The position numbers and the translations under genes were made by a program. From UPXZ01 sp018055865 (GTDB lineage: Bacteria; Bacteroidota; Bacteroidia; Bacteroidales; Paludibacteraceae), in contig CAXYWB010000010.1 in the NCBI GenBank assembly GCA_964292695.1, positions 1 through 42,195 on the forward strand: 42,195 bases of DNA. Reading direction: 5' to 3'. Each line of letters begins with the position of its first letter. Position 1 is the first letter of the stretch. Shown here in pieces: positions 8,636 through 16,360 of the stretch. Below the pieces are notes generated by a model that saw only the letters and a program-made list of their open reading frames with translations, searched no databases and had not been told where the DNA came from.

Positions 8636-10180
8636 CTACCGAATCAAGTCTGTTAAATCGGTCTCGCTTAACACCTTTCCTTCAGTCTCGTATAGTTTAG
8701 TTCCTTTCAATTGCACTTTTGAGGAGGTTTTGATCACTGCCAGTCTTTTTCCTTCATTGCTCACTAAGGCCATGTTTCCGTCTTTATACAGCAATTTGCA
8801 GGCAGGAGTTCCGAAATGCAGACGGTGATATTCCGTGGTGGAAAGTTCCTGTTCAGTTTCCATTTTCTCGTTCAATATGAGCACATTACCATTGCTGGTC
8901 ATAATCAGTTGTTTTGATTTGTCTTGCCGGGCTCTCACAAAGGTATCGTTTTGTTGGAAGTAAATGTTCTCGTTAGCAAAATTGTAAAGATATCCTGTTT
9001 TTTGCGTGTCAAATGTTCTTTCGGCAAGCAGCGAGTCGGCACTTACTGAAAACTGAGCTATTTTATTGTAAAACAACAGATTTACCGTGTCACCCTGCAC
9101 GTCTACATCATTCAGAGTCAGTTTTTTTTCTTCAAAACTCCTGAAAAACATGCGTGATCCATCATTTTCGTTGTAAATGGCCAAAAACGGATGTCCGTAG
9201 TCTCTCGTCCTGCCATTTTCGAATGCGTAACCTTTGTTAATCAGATAGATAGTACCATTTTTGCGGAAAATGGACGAAGCGCTGCACATGTCTTTAGGCA
9301 AATCGTTTGACCAAATAATATCGCCGTCTGAAGGATTTAACCGACTGATTTTTTCGGCTGATGCCAGGTAAATTCCAGAACTGTCCACCCAGGTATTAGA
9401 TACAAGACCTGTAATAACATCCACATTGGGGATGACAGTAACGCCTGTGAGCACACCGAGCAGCACACTTCCTACACCCTTAGCCACAGCCTCTCCAGTC
9501 TGTTTTTTGCCGGTAGGAGTTTTGTAATCCCAGCCCTCACCCGTCTTGAGATTCACGGCATGCAATCCCGCCGATGTTATCAACAGCACACTGTCGTTCA
9601 GTCTCTGTATGTCATTCCAGCCATACGTGCGGTCCACATCCCGATTCCATATCGTATTTCCGGTCTGCAAATCTATCCCTTCCAGATTATCAGAGGTTGG
9701 ATTCAGGGAGTTGAATTTATAACCTACACCAATGCCGTTTTCTTTATCGGCAAAATAAATTCGATTCTTTCCTGTCCACATTTCGGCACCGGTAGCCATG
9801 TTGAGTCCCGTAACCTTGCCAGGTCTCAGCAGCAAAACCTGACTCCCGACTAGTTCAATATTTTCGGTCTGAAAATTTATTTTTCTGGACCAAAGCGGCA
9901 TTTGTGTTTTCAAATCATATAGTACAAAACTTCCGGAGTTATTCAGGTACTTGCCGTTTTTGCTCAGGCCGCGAAGATGAACTGCCACAGTGCCGCTTGC
10001 AGTATCAATGTTGAATTTATCTATTCTTTCCTGAAACATGTATTCAGTTGCCTGAATTTCAGTATTTTGAACAAAGTTGGTACCTTGTGTCACCGGCCTG
10101 CTTATTACTATCATGTCTTGCTGCGCACGCAGGATTGAAGCGAGCATGACTACAAACAAAATAACCGCACATTTTTTCAT
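8636..10180 (-). CDS. Secreted PQQ-like beta-propeller repeat protein
   Basis: This 514-residue protein has a cleavable signal peptide (residues 1-19, ending LRAQQ). The rest is built of recurring PQQ-type blades, seen as LYDLKTQMPLWSRK, LNMATGAEMWTGK, IDLQTGNTIWNRDV, VNLKTGEGWDY and LNPSDGDIIWSNDL. In these blades a short strand ends in a Trp followed by a basic or acidic residue. There is a Gly/Val-rich hydrophobic stretch around residues 230-255 (GVGSVLLGVLTGVTV) inside the propeller, which is unusual and could be a loop or membrane-contacting insert. No residues for binding the PQQ cofactor can be assigned, so I treat it as a structural propeller and not a dehydrogenase. It is the upstream gene of a two-propeller pair. 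Confidence 0.75.
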   Translation of the reverse strand: MKKCAVILFVVMLASILRAQQDMIVISRPVTQGTNFVQNTEIQATEYMFQERIDKFNIDTASGTVAVHLRGLSKNGKYLNNSGSFVLYDLKTQMPLWSRKINFQTENIELVGSQVLLLRPGKVTGLNMATGAEMWTGKNRIYFADKENGIGVGYKFNSLNPTSDNLEGIDLQTGNTIWNRDVDRTYGWNDIQRLNDSVLLITSAGLHAVNLKTGEGWDYKTPTGKKQTGEAVAKGVGSVLLGVLTGVTVIPNVDVITGLVSNTWVDSSGIYLASAEKISRLNPSDGDIIWSNDLPKDMCSASSIFRKNGTIYLINKGYAFENGRTRDYGHPFLAIYNENDGSRMFFRSFEEKKLTLNDVDVQGDTVNLLFYNKIAQFSVSADSLLAERTFDTQKTGYLYNFANENIYFQQNDTFVRARQDKSKQLIMTSNGNVLILNEKMETEQELSTTEYHRLHFGTPACKLLYKDGNMALVSNEGKRLAVIKTSSKVQLKGTKLYETEGKVLSETDLTDLIR

Positions 10181-10297
10181 TTTCTTACCATATATTTAAG
10201 CAACAAATTAAGTCATTTTTAATCAATTTCACAAGTCAATCAGATTAATTAAATGAAGCAGAAAAAAAATCAATTTCTTCTGTTATTTAAGATTTTA

Positions 10298-10314
10298 TTG
10301 ACAAAATTTGTCAA
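10298..10314. promoter_or_regulatory. Perfect 17-nt palindrome upstream of the radical SAM gene
   Basis: The sequence TTGACAAA-A-TTTGTCAA has 8-bp perfect arms around one central base and lies 23-39 nt before the start codon at 10337. A degenerate -7-like box (TTACTTTG, 10325-10332) follows it. It has no T-tract and too small a loop for a terminator, so a dimeric repressor or activator site is the better reading. The regulator is unknown. Confidence 0.55.
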
Positions 10315-10336
10315 AAGAATTCCTTTACTTTGTAAT

Positions 10337-11599
10337 ATGATAAAGGAAAGTACACTGGAAAAGCTCAAAATCCTTGCTGATGCCGCCAAATACGATGTTT
10401 CGTGCGCATCGAGCGGTACTACGCGCGGCAACCCCGCCAAAACGCTCGGCACGGCTGCCGGATGGGGTATTTGCCATAGCTTTACGGCCGACGGACGGTG
10501 TATTTCTCTTTTCAAAATCCTGATGACGAATCACTGTATTTACGATTGTGCTTACTGCTCCAACCGGCGTACCAATGAGCTGAAGCGGGTAGCTTTCACA
10601 CCTCAGGAGCTGGCAGAACTGACTATTGAATTTTACAGGAGAAATTACATCGAAGGATTGTTTCTGAGCTCGGGCGTAATCCGAAATCCCGATTACACCA
10701 TGGAGCAGATGATAGCCGTAGTGAAAGAACTGAGGGAAGTGCACCGTTTCAACGGATACATTCACATGAAAAGCATTCCCGGTGCCAGCCAACTTTTGGT
10801 AAACAGAGCAGGAATGTACGTTGACCGCCTGAGTGTGAATATCGAAATTCCGACGGAGGAAAGTCTGAAAAAACTAGCACCTGAAAAAGACTACCTGAGT
10901 GTCTGGAAACCAATGAAATACATCAAACAGGGTATTCTGGAAAATTCTGAAGACCGTAAGAAATTCAGCAAAACACCAAAATTTGTGCCCGCCGGACAGA
11001 GTACCCAGATGATAATTGGAGCTACTCCCGAAAATGACAATCAGATACTTACACTTGCATCAAAGTTGTACAACGTCGAAAGTATGAAACGTGTGTACTA
11101 CTCAGGTTACATTCACATCAACCAGAACGACGACCGGCTTCCGGTGCTGCAACAACCACCGTTGGTTCGCGAACACCGGCTGTATCAGGCCGACTGGCTT
11201 ATGCGGTTTTACAATTTTCAGGTAAACGAAATTGTGAACGAGGAAAATCCAACCCTGGATTTGGAAATTGACCCTAAGATTTCGTGGGCGCTCCGTCATC
11301 CGGATTTTTTCCCGATTGATGTAAATACAGCACCCTACGAAGCCATTCTGCGCATTCCGGGCGTTGGAGTTTTGTCAGCAAAAAAAATCATTACGGCACG
11401 CCGCTATGGCAAATTGACGAGCGAGCAACTTAAAAAAATCGGGGTGGTGATGAAACGGGCAAAATACTTCATCGTTTGTCGTGAATTACCCATGAATACA
11501 GTGAATGAAGTAAGTCCTGAATATGTGAGAAAACAACTTATAGACAATAAAATTAAAGAAAAATATCCGGGACAATTGAAATTTAATTTTGTTGTCTGA
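10337..11599 (+). CDS. Radical SAM protein with helix-hairpin-helix, putative DNA modification/repair family
   Basis: The protein has 420 residues from ATG 10337 (MIKESTLEKLKIL). The frame is open to 10253, but that extension covers a palindrome and promoter-like DNA, so I reject it. The cluster CIYDCAYC places the three [4Fe-4S] cysteines at 67, 71 and 74 (CX3CX2C), the radical SAM signature. The C-terminus carries a helix-hairpin-helix around 325-375 (INVNTAPYEAILRIPGVG region, with PGVG at 341-344) of the non-specific DNA-binding type. This combination matches the family I remember as the putative DNA modification/repair radical SAM protein (TIGR03916), which occurs next to a DUF4130 protein and sometimes a uracil-DNA glycosylase domain. 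The reaction is not established. The partner gene follows 19 nt downstream. Confidence 0.88.
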   Translation: MIKESTLEKLKILADAAKYDVSCASSGTTRGNPAKTLGTAAGWGICHSFTADGRCISLFKILMTNHCIYDCAYCSNRRTNELKRVAFTPQELAELTIEFYRRNYIEGLFLSSGVIRNPDYTMEQMIAVVKELREVHRFNGYIHMKSIPGASQLLVNRAGMYVDRLSVNIEIPTEESLKKLAPEKDYLSVWKPMKYIKQGILENSEDRKKFSKTPKFVPAGQSTQMIIGATPENDNQILTLASKLYNVESMKRVYYSGYIHINQNDDRLPVLQQPPLVREHRLYQADWLMRFYNFQVNEIVNEENPTLDLEIDPKISWALRHPDFFPIDVNTAPYEAILRIPGVGVLSAKKIITARRYGKLTSEQLKKIGVVMKRAKYFIVCRELPMNTVNEVSPEYVRKQLIDNKIKEKYPGQLKFNFVV

Positions 11600-11618
11600 C
11601 AACTTCCGTTAAGCATTT

Positions 11619-12380
11619 ATGACCGCTTTTACTTACGATAAAACCTTTGAAGGATTGCTTTGCTGTGTATTTTTTGCTTTTGAAGCAGACGAGACACCGG
11701 ACGTGATGCTGGAAACAGATGATGTAAAACCGTTGTTTCTGGAAAAATCATTCACTATCGTTACCGAATCGAAAAAATCGGCTCGTGTTTGGAGTGGTTT
11801 GGAAAAGAAAATTTCACCTTCAGCATCTCACATGCTGCTATTGGTCTGGTTGTCGGAGCTTCCGGAGGTTGATCTGATCATTTTCAGGTATATTTTCAAG
11901 GCTTTCAAATCGCCCGTTTCCATCGAACTGAACTTTGGCGATCCGGATGTGCTTCGCTGCTCCGAGATTTACAAAAAAATCAATCAAAACTGCCATAAAG
12001 CCATACAGTTTGTGAGGTTTCAGAAAACTTCCGATGGAATTTATTTTGCACCGATTTCGCCCGATTTCAATGTGATATCGCTTGTAGCCAATCATTTCAA
12101 GAATCGCTACGCAGACCAGCCGTGGATTATTTATGACACCAAACGCAAATTCGGACTTTACTACAATCTGCATAAAATTGAAGAAATCACCTTTACAGAG
12201 GATCCTGTTTCCGAATCCGGCAAATTGAAAGCAGAGCAGATGGATGCTGATGAACTGCTTTACCAGCAAATGTGGAAAGATTATTTCAAAACTATGGCCA
12301 TAAAACAACGGATAAATCTGAAACTTCAGCGCCAGCACATGCCGGTAAGGTACTGGAAATACCTTACAGAAATGCAATAA
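11619..12380 (+). CDS. DUF4130 protein, partner of the radical SAM gene
   Basis: The 253-residue soluble protein opens with FTYDKTFEGLLCCVFFAFE and ends with RQHMPVRYWKYLTEMQ, both hallmarks of the DUF4130 family (TIGR03915 as I recall it), annotated as a probable DNA metabolism protein. In other genomes this domain can be fused to a uracil-DNA glycosylase; here the ORF stops directly after the DUF4130 signature, so no glycosylase domain is present. The central part (GDPDVLRCSEIYKKINQNCHK region) is helical and rich in basic and aromatic residues. It lies 19 nt after the radical SAM gene and is almost certainly in the same operon. It converges on the POT-like transporter with a 23-bp gap and no obvious terminator. 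The catalytic role is unknown. Confidence 0.85.
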   Translation: MTAFTYDKTFEGLLCCVFFAFEADETPDVMLETDDVKPLFLEKSFTIVTESKKSARVWSGLEKKISPSASHMLLLVWLSELPEVDLIIFRYIFKAFKSPVSIELNFGDPDVLRCSEIYKKINQNCHKAIQFVRFQKTSDGIYFAPISPDFNVISLVANHFKNRYADQPWIIYDTKRKFGLYYNLHKIEEITFTEDPVSESGKLKAEQMDADELLYQQMWKDYFKTMAIKQRINLKLQRQHMPVRYWKYLTEMQ

Positions 12381-12403
12381 ATTTCAACGAAAGAGTCAGA
12401 GAA

Positions 12404-13780
12404 TTATAGTTTTTCGCGGGTCACTTTTCCGTAAATAAACAAAGCCAAAGCCGACAATAGCCCCACACCTACAAACACATACCAGATGTAATGAGCATGC
12501 TCGGTAGCTGCAGCATAAGCTTCGGCAGAACTGAAAAGCCTTGGATCAGGACAATACTTATCGAGCAGAAAACCGCCCATCAGAAAAGCCAGCAAATAGG
12601 AAAAGAATGAATGCAGGTGGCTGAAACCAAGATACAAGCCCTCCTCACCTTTGGGCGACTGCAGCGAGAAATACTCCAGAAAACGGGGTGAAATAAAACA
12701 CTCTGCAATTGCCTGCATGGCAATTCCCAGAATCATCATAAAAGCTACAGGATGCAACCCCAGTATAGCCGGCGAATCAATCTGATTTCCGAACGACATT
12801 ACCAGTGCCGACACCGGTATTATGAGCATCCCGATCATCATGGACGAAAGCGCTTTTTTCTTTTTCATCAGTGAAGTCACAAAGTTTACCATCACAAACA
12901 CAATCAGCGGATTCACATTGGCGTACCAGCCGGGTGAAGCATCCTCGCCAATCAAACGTATGACGTATTTGGGCATGGTGGCGTACATTTGACTTTGAAT
13001 AAGCCAGAAACCACTGATTATCAGTATCAGTATCAACAGCTTCCAGTTTGTCAGCACACGAATGAGCCCCTGCCCGATTTCACGAAAACTCTTTCCCTGT
13101 CCTTCGGTTTTCACCGATTTATAAAATAAGATAACAGCAATCAGTGCCAGCAAAGTCATTGAGGCAGAAAAGAAATTCAGATACACAAGTCCCTGATCGC
13201 CCATGCTTTTGCGAAGCGGATCAACCACTGTTTTTCCGGTAAATGCACCTATATTGACCATCATGTAAAAAACTGAATAACCGCGCGCACGGTTTTCGGA
13301 AGTAGTTTCACGTGCTACTGTGCCCGAAATAACAGACTTGATAAACGAACCGCCAAGTACAATGAGAGCCATCACCGGTACGATAGACCAACGAAGATAG
13401 CTTTCATTTAATCCATTGAAAGTAGTGTTCATTTCATAATCCACCAATCCGGCGCTTTCGAGCATGGTGGGCAGAATGCCCAATCCGGCATACCCAAGCG
13501 TCAATAGAGAGAAAGCCAGAATGATAGCCGAACGAAATCCAATTTTATCGGCATAAGCTCCCGAAAACAATGGAAGCAAATACAACGAAGCAGAAAAAAC
13601 ACCCGAAATGGCACCCGCTTCAATATCCGAGAAGCCCCACACATTGGAAAGATACAGTGTGATAACAATAAAAACGGCATAATAAGCCAGCCGTTCGAGC
13701 AGTTCAACTCCGTTGGCTACCCAAAAGGCATTGGAGAATTTTTGTTTGAGAGATTTCGGATTGGATGCGGCGTTTGTCAT
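12404..13780 (-). CDS. POT/PTR-like MFS transporter, possible peptide symporter
   Basis: Started at ATG 13780 (MTNAASNPKSLKQK) the protein has 458 residues and about twelve to fourteen hydrophobic segments. The frame opens 22 codons earlier at 13846, but that segment contains a -7 box. The first helix contains ELLERLAYYAVF, which fits the ExxER...YY motif of proton-coupled oligopeptide transporters (POT/PTR2). The match elsewhere is looser, with a long loop after helix 4 (about residues 105-130) and a charged linker near residue 225, so it is a divergent member. Di- or tripeptides are the default substrate guess. It appears monocistronic, with CAAAGTTA (TAACTTTG on the minus strand) at 13811-13818. 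Confidence 0.7.
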   Translation of the reverse strand: MTNAASNPKSLKQKFSNAFWVANGVELLERLAYYAVFIVITLYLSNVWGFSDIEAGAISGVFSASLYLLPLFSGAYADKIGFRSAIILAFSLLTLGYAGLGILPTMLESAGLVDYEMNTTFNGLNESYLRWSIVPVMALIVLGGSFIKSVISGTVARETTSENRARGYSVFYMMVNIGAFTGKTVVDPLRKSMGDQGLVYLNFFSASMTLLALIAVILFYKSVKTEGQGKSFREIGQGLIRVLTNWKLLILILIISGFWLIQSQMYATMPKYVIRLIGEDASPGWYANVNPLIVFVMVNFVTSLMKKKKALSSMMIGMLIIPVSALVMSFGNQIDSPAILGLHPVAFMMILGIAMQAIAECFISPRFLEYFSLQSPKGEEGLYLGFSHLHSFFSYLLAFLMGGFLLDKYCPDPRLFSSAEAYAAATEHAHYIWYVFVGVGLLSALALFIYGKVTREKL

Positions 13781-13810
13781 AGGTCTATTTTTATTTTTAA
13801 AAAACAGATG

Positions 13811-13818
13811 CAAAGTTA
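13811..13818 (-). promoter_or_regulatory. -7 box of the POT-like transporter gene
   Basis: On the minus strand this reads TAACTTTG, 30 nt upstream of the ATG at 13780. It supports the shorter start, because the longer ORF would begin upstream of the box. No convincing -33 element is seen. Confidence 0.45.
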
Positions 13819-13903
13819 CACAAAGTGAGTGGTTTAAAAAATGCAAAAATTTTATTTACGGAATTTTAAGGGCTATTTGGATTATTCATTTTTTTGAATG
13901 AGT

Positions 13904-14055
13904 TCGTCTTGACTTTTTAATAAAGCAATAATTTCGCTCCGGTGCTGAAAATGCAGCCTCGTAGAGGCGATTCCCGATAACTATCGGGAGGTAGAATATT
14001 ATTGGCGTTTCAAATTTAAGCCTCGTAGAGGCGGCATTATAAAAAGTCAAGACGA
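13904..14055. repeat. 152-bp element with 16-bp terminal inverted repeats and internal hairpins
   Basis: The left end TCGTCTTGACTTTTTA (13904-13919) is the exact reverse complement of the right end TAAAAAGTCAAGACGA (14040-14055). Inside are two copies of the palindrome GCCTCGTAGAGGC (13956-13968 and 14020-14032) and one perfect hairpin TCCCGATA-AC-TATCGGGA (13972-13989). Together they occupy most of the 353-bp gap between the POT-like transporter and the MORN protein. No ORF of note lies inside. The layout resembles small non-autonomous repeats (MITE- or REP-like) seen in Bacteroidota spacers. Other copies cannot be checked from this window, and I see no clear target-site duplication. Confidence 0.7.
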
Positions 14056-14084
14056 CTTCAATGAAATATTCTGTCCGAATAAAT

Positions 14085-14092
14085 TACCTTTG
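14085..14092 (+). promoter_or_regulatory. -7 box (TACCTTTG) before the MORN gene
   Basis: TACCTTTG fits TAnnTTTG and lies 42 nt before the ATG at 14134, just outside the right end of the inverted-repeat element. No TTTG at -33. Confidence 0.5.
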
Positions 14093-14133
14093 TATTTATT
14101 ATTAAAATTTTATCAATTTTGACTTTATTACCA

Positions 14134-14424
14134 ATGGATCTCCCGGCAAAAAATACGTATACCAATGGCCAAAAAATTTACGAACTGAAAGACGAAATTC
14201 TGACTTATTTTTTTAAAAACGGAACTCTGAAAGCTCAGGGACCATTCATCAACAATAAGATGGAAGGTAAATGGATATTTTACCGCGAAAACGGTCAGCT
14301 TTGGGGCATCGGCCACTTCATAAAAGAGCAAAAACACGGCACATGGATTCGATACAATAAAAAAAACGTACTGGAATACGAAGAAACGTTTGAAAACGGG
14401 AAACAAATAAAGAAAAAGAAATAG
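14134..14424 (+). CDS. Small MORN-repeat (YwqK-like) protein
   Basis: The 96-residue protein begins at ATG 14134 (MDLPAKNTYTNG). An in-frame TTG at 14119 is less likely. It contains three MORN-variant repeats with the G-x-W-x-x-Y/F-x-x-N-G pattern: FKNGTLKAQGPF, GKWIFYRENGQLWGIGHF and GTWIRYNKKNVLEYEETF. Automatic pipelines often call this family the YwqK antitoxin, but no toxin gene is adjacent, so I do not infer a toxin-antitoxin role. There is no signal peptide or membrane segment, and the C-terminus is strongly basic (KQIKKKK). Such repeats commonly mediate protein or membrane contacts. The function here is unknown. Confidence 0.75.
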   Translation: MDLPAKNTYTNGQKIYELKDEILTYFFKNGTLKAQGPFINNKMEGKWIFYRENGQLWGIGHFIKEQKHGTWIRYNKKNVLEYEETFENGKQIKKKK

Positions 14425-14500
14425 TTGTTTTTTTCAAATAAGTTAACGGGAATGTTCACGTAAAACCAGTCCTGAATGGTAAAAAATGTCATTATTTTTG

Positions 14501-14508
14501 TACCTTTG
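14501..14508 (+). promoter_or_regulatory. Probable -7 box of metG
   Basis: TACCTTTG at 14501-14508 directly follows a second TAnnTTTG match, TATTTTTG, at 14493-14500. Either would give a leader of about 120-130 nt. The leader contains three 8-bp repeats of TTCAACYA (14582-14605). I see no T-box, SAM riboswitch or terminator-like attenuator in it. Confidence 0.5.
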
Positions 14509-14638
14509 CACTTGGTTTTTTGGTACATCGTTTTTATTAAGCTGAGCTATTCAGTAAGTTAACATTACATTTTCTCTCCTGTTCAACTATTCAACCATTC
14601 AACCACTTAATTATTTTACTAATCATCGAATCAACTAA

Positions 14639-16360
14639 ATGATGAAACGTACTACTGTAACTTCCGCACTTCCGTATGCCAACGGACCGGTTCACATCGG
14701 ACATTTGGCCGGAGTTTATGTTCCTGCCGATATTTATGTTCGCTATCTGCGACTGAAAGGCGAAGAAGTCCTTTTTGTAGGAGGATCAGATGAGCACGGA
14801 GTGCCTATTACCATCAAAGCCCGCAAAGAAGGTGTTACACCGCAGGACATTGTGGACAGATATCACACTATTATTAAGAAATCATTTGAAGATTTCGGAA
14901 TTCAGTTCGACATTTATTCCCGAACCACTTCGAAAACTCACCACAAACTGGCCTCAGATTTTTTCAAAACCTTGTATGAAAATGGTGATTTTTTAGAACA
15001 AACTTCCGAACAATATTACGATTCCGAAGCCGCACAATTTCTGGCCGACCGCTATATAACCGGAAAATGTCCGCATTGTGATAATGAAAATGCCTACGGC
15101 GACCAATGTGAAAAATGCGGAACTTCGCTCAGTCCGACTGACCTGATCGGTCCAAAATCGGCTATAAGCGGTTCAGTGCCGGTGATGCGCGAAACCAAAC
15201 ACTGGTATTTGCCGCTGGATAAGCATGAAATATGGCTGCGCGAATGGATTCTGAGCGGACATAAGGAATGGAAACCGAACGTATACGGACAGTGCAAAAG
15301 CTGGCTCGATATGGGACTTCAACCGCGTGCGGTAAGCCGCGATTTGGATTGGGGAATTCCTGTGCCGGTGGAAGGTGCCGAAGGTAAAGTGCTCTACGTG
15401 TGGTTCGACGCCCCGATTGGTTATATTTCAAACACCAAAGAATTGTGCGACGAACAACCGGAGAAATACGGAACGTGGGAAAAATGGTGGAAAGACCCCG
15501 AAACCCGTTTGTTGCATTTTATAGGAAAAGACAATATTGTCTTCCACTGCATTGTTTTCCCGGCCATGCTTAAAGCCGAAGGAAGCTACATCCTGCCCGA
15601 CAACGTACCGGCCAATGAATTCCTCAACCTGGAAGGTGATAAAATCTCCACTTCACGCAACTGGGCAGTCTGGCTGCACGAATATCTCGAAGATTTTCCG
15701 GGAAAACAAGACGTACTCCGATACGTGCTCACAGCCAATGCTCCCGAAACCAAAGACAACGATTTCACCTGGAAAGATTTTCAAGCCAGAAATAACAACG
15801 AACTGGTTGCCATTTACGGGAATTTTGTGAACCGGGCTTTAGTGCTTACACAGAAATATTTCGAAAGCCGGGTGCCTGCACTTGGCGAACTGACTGAATA
15901 CGACACACAAACTCTGGCCGATTTTGCCAACGTAAAAAAACAGGTAGAAGCATTGCTCGACACCTTCCACTTCCGCGATGCACAAAAAGAGGCCATGAAT
16001 CTGGCACGAATCGGGAATAAATACCTGGCCGAGACCGAGCCCTGGAAGCTGGCAAAAACCGATATGAACCGCGTAGCTACCATTCTGAATATCAGTCTGC
16101 AAATTGCTGCCAATCTTTCTATTGCCTTTGAACCATTTCTGCCGTTTTCATCTCAAAAACTGCGCGAAATGCTCAACCTGTCAACTTTTGACTGGAAGGA
16201 ACTGGGAAAAATGAATTTACTGGCAGAAGGTCATCAATTAAATACACCTGAACTTCTTTTTGAGAAAATTGACGACGAGCAGGTGGAAGCGCAAATTCAA
16301 AAACTGCTTGATACTAAAAAAGCTAACGAATCAAATGCTTACACACACCACCCACAGTGA
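14639..16360 (+). CDS. metG: Methionyl-tRNA synthetase, catalytic and anticodon-binding part
   Basis: MetG joins methionine to tRNA-Met and initiator tRNA. The 573 residues contain the HIGH-type motif HIGH at 19-22, a four-cysteine zinc knuckle (C144, C147, C157, C160), the KMSKS-equivalent KISTS starting at K335, and the helical anticodon-binding domain (about 390-550). Bacteroidota MetG usually continues into a C-terminal tRNA-binding OB fold, giving about 680 residues in one chain. Here the frame stops at 16358-16360 after NAYTHHPQ, and the missing domain continues in another frame from 16357. The stop lies just after an AC run (16341-16348). Removing one AC unit would fuse both parts into 683 residues. 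Whether this is a real split, a recent frameshift or a sequencing error cannot be decided here. Confidence 0.93.
   Translation: MMKRTTVTSALPYANGPVHIGHLAGVYVPADIYVRYLRLKGEEVLFVGGSDEHGVPITIKARKEGVTPQDIVDRYHTIIKKSFEDFGIQFDIYSRTTSKTHHKLASDFFKTLYENGDFLEQTSEQYYDSEAAQFLADRYITGKCPHCDNENAYGDQCEKCGTSLSPTDLIGPKSAISGSVPVMRETKHWYLPLDKHEIWLREWILSGHKEWKPNVYGQCKSWLDMGLQPRAVSRDLDWGIPVPVEGAEGKVLYVWFDAPIGYISNTKELCDEQPEKYGTWEKWWKDPETRLLHFIGKDNIVFHCIVFPAMLKAEGSYILPDNVPANEFLNLEGDKISTSRNWAVWLHEYLEDFPGKQDVLRYVLTANAPETKDNDFTWKDFQARNNNELVAIYGNFVNRALVLTQKYFESRVPALGELTEYDTQTLADFANVKKQVEALLDTFHFRDAQKEAMNLARIGNKYLAETEPWKLAKTDMNRVATILNISLQIAANLSIAFEPFLPFSSQKLREMLNLSTFDWKELGKMNLLAEGHQLNTPELLFEKIDDEQVEAQIQKLLDTKKANESNAYTHHPQ

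Noticed and set aside
10253..10336. N-terminal extension of the radical SAM protein from the ATG at 10253
   Set aside because: The extra 28 codons cover a perfect palindrome and a -7-like box, are unlike the family N-terminus, and the ATG at 10337 gives the expected start.
14119..14424. YwqK antitoxin label for the MORN-repeat gene
   Set aside because: No toxin-like gene is adjacent. The label comes from repeat similarity only, so I did not call a toxin-antitoxin system.
16324..16360. Programmed -1 ribosomal frameshift in metG
   Set aside because: There is no X-XXY-YYZ slippery heptamer in the overlap and no obvious downstream pseudoknot. A DNA-level change in the AC run is simpler.
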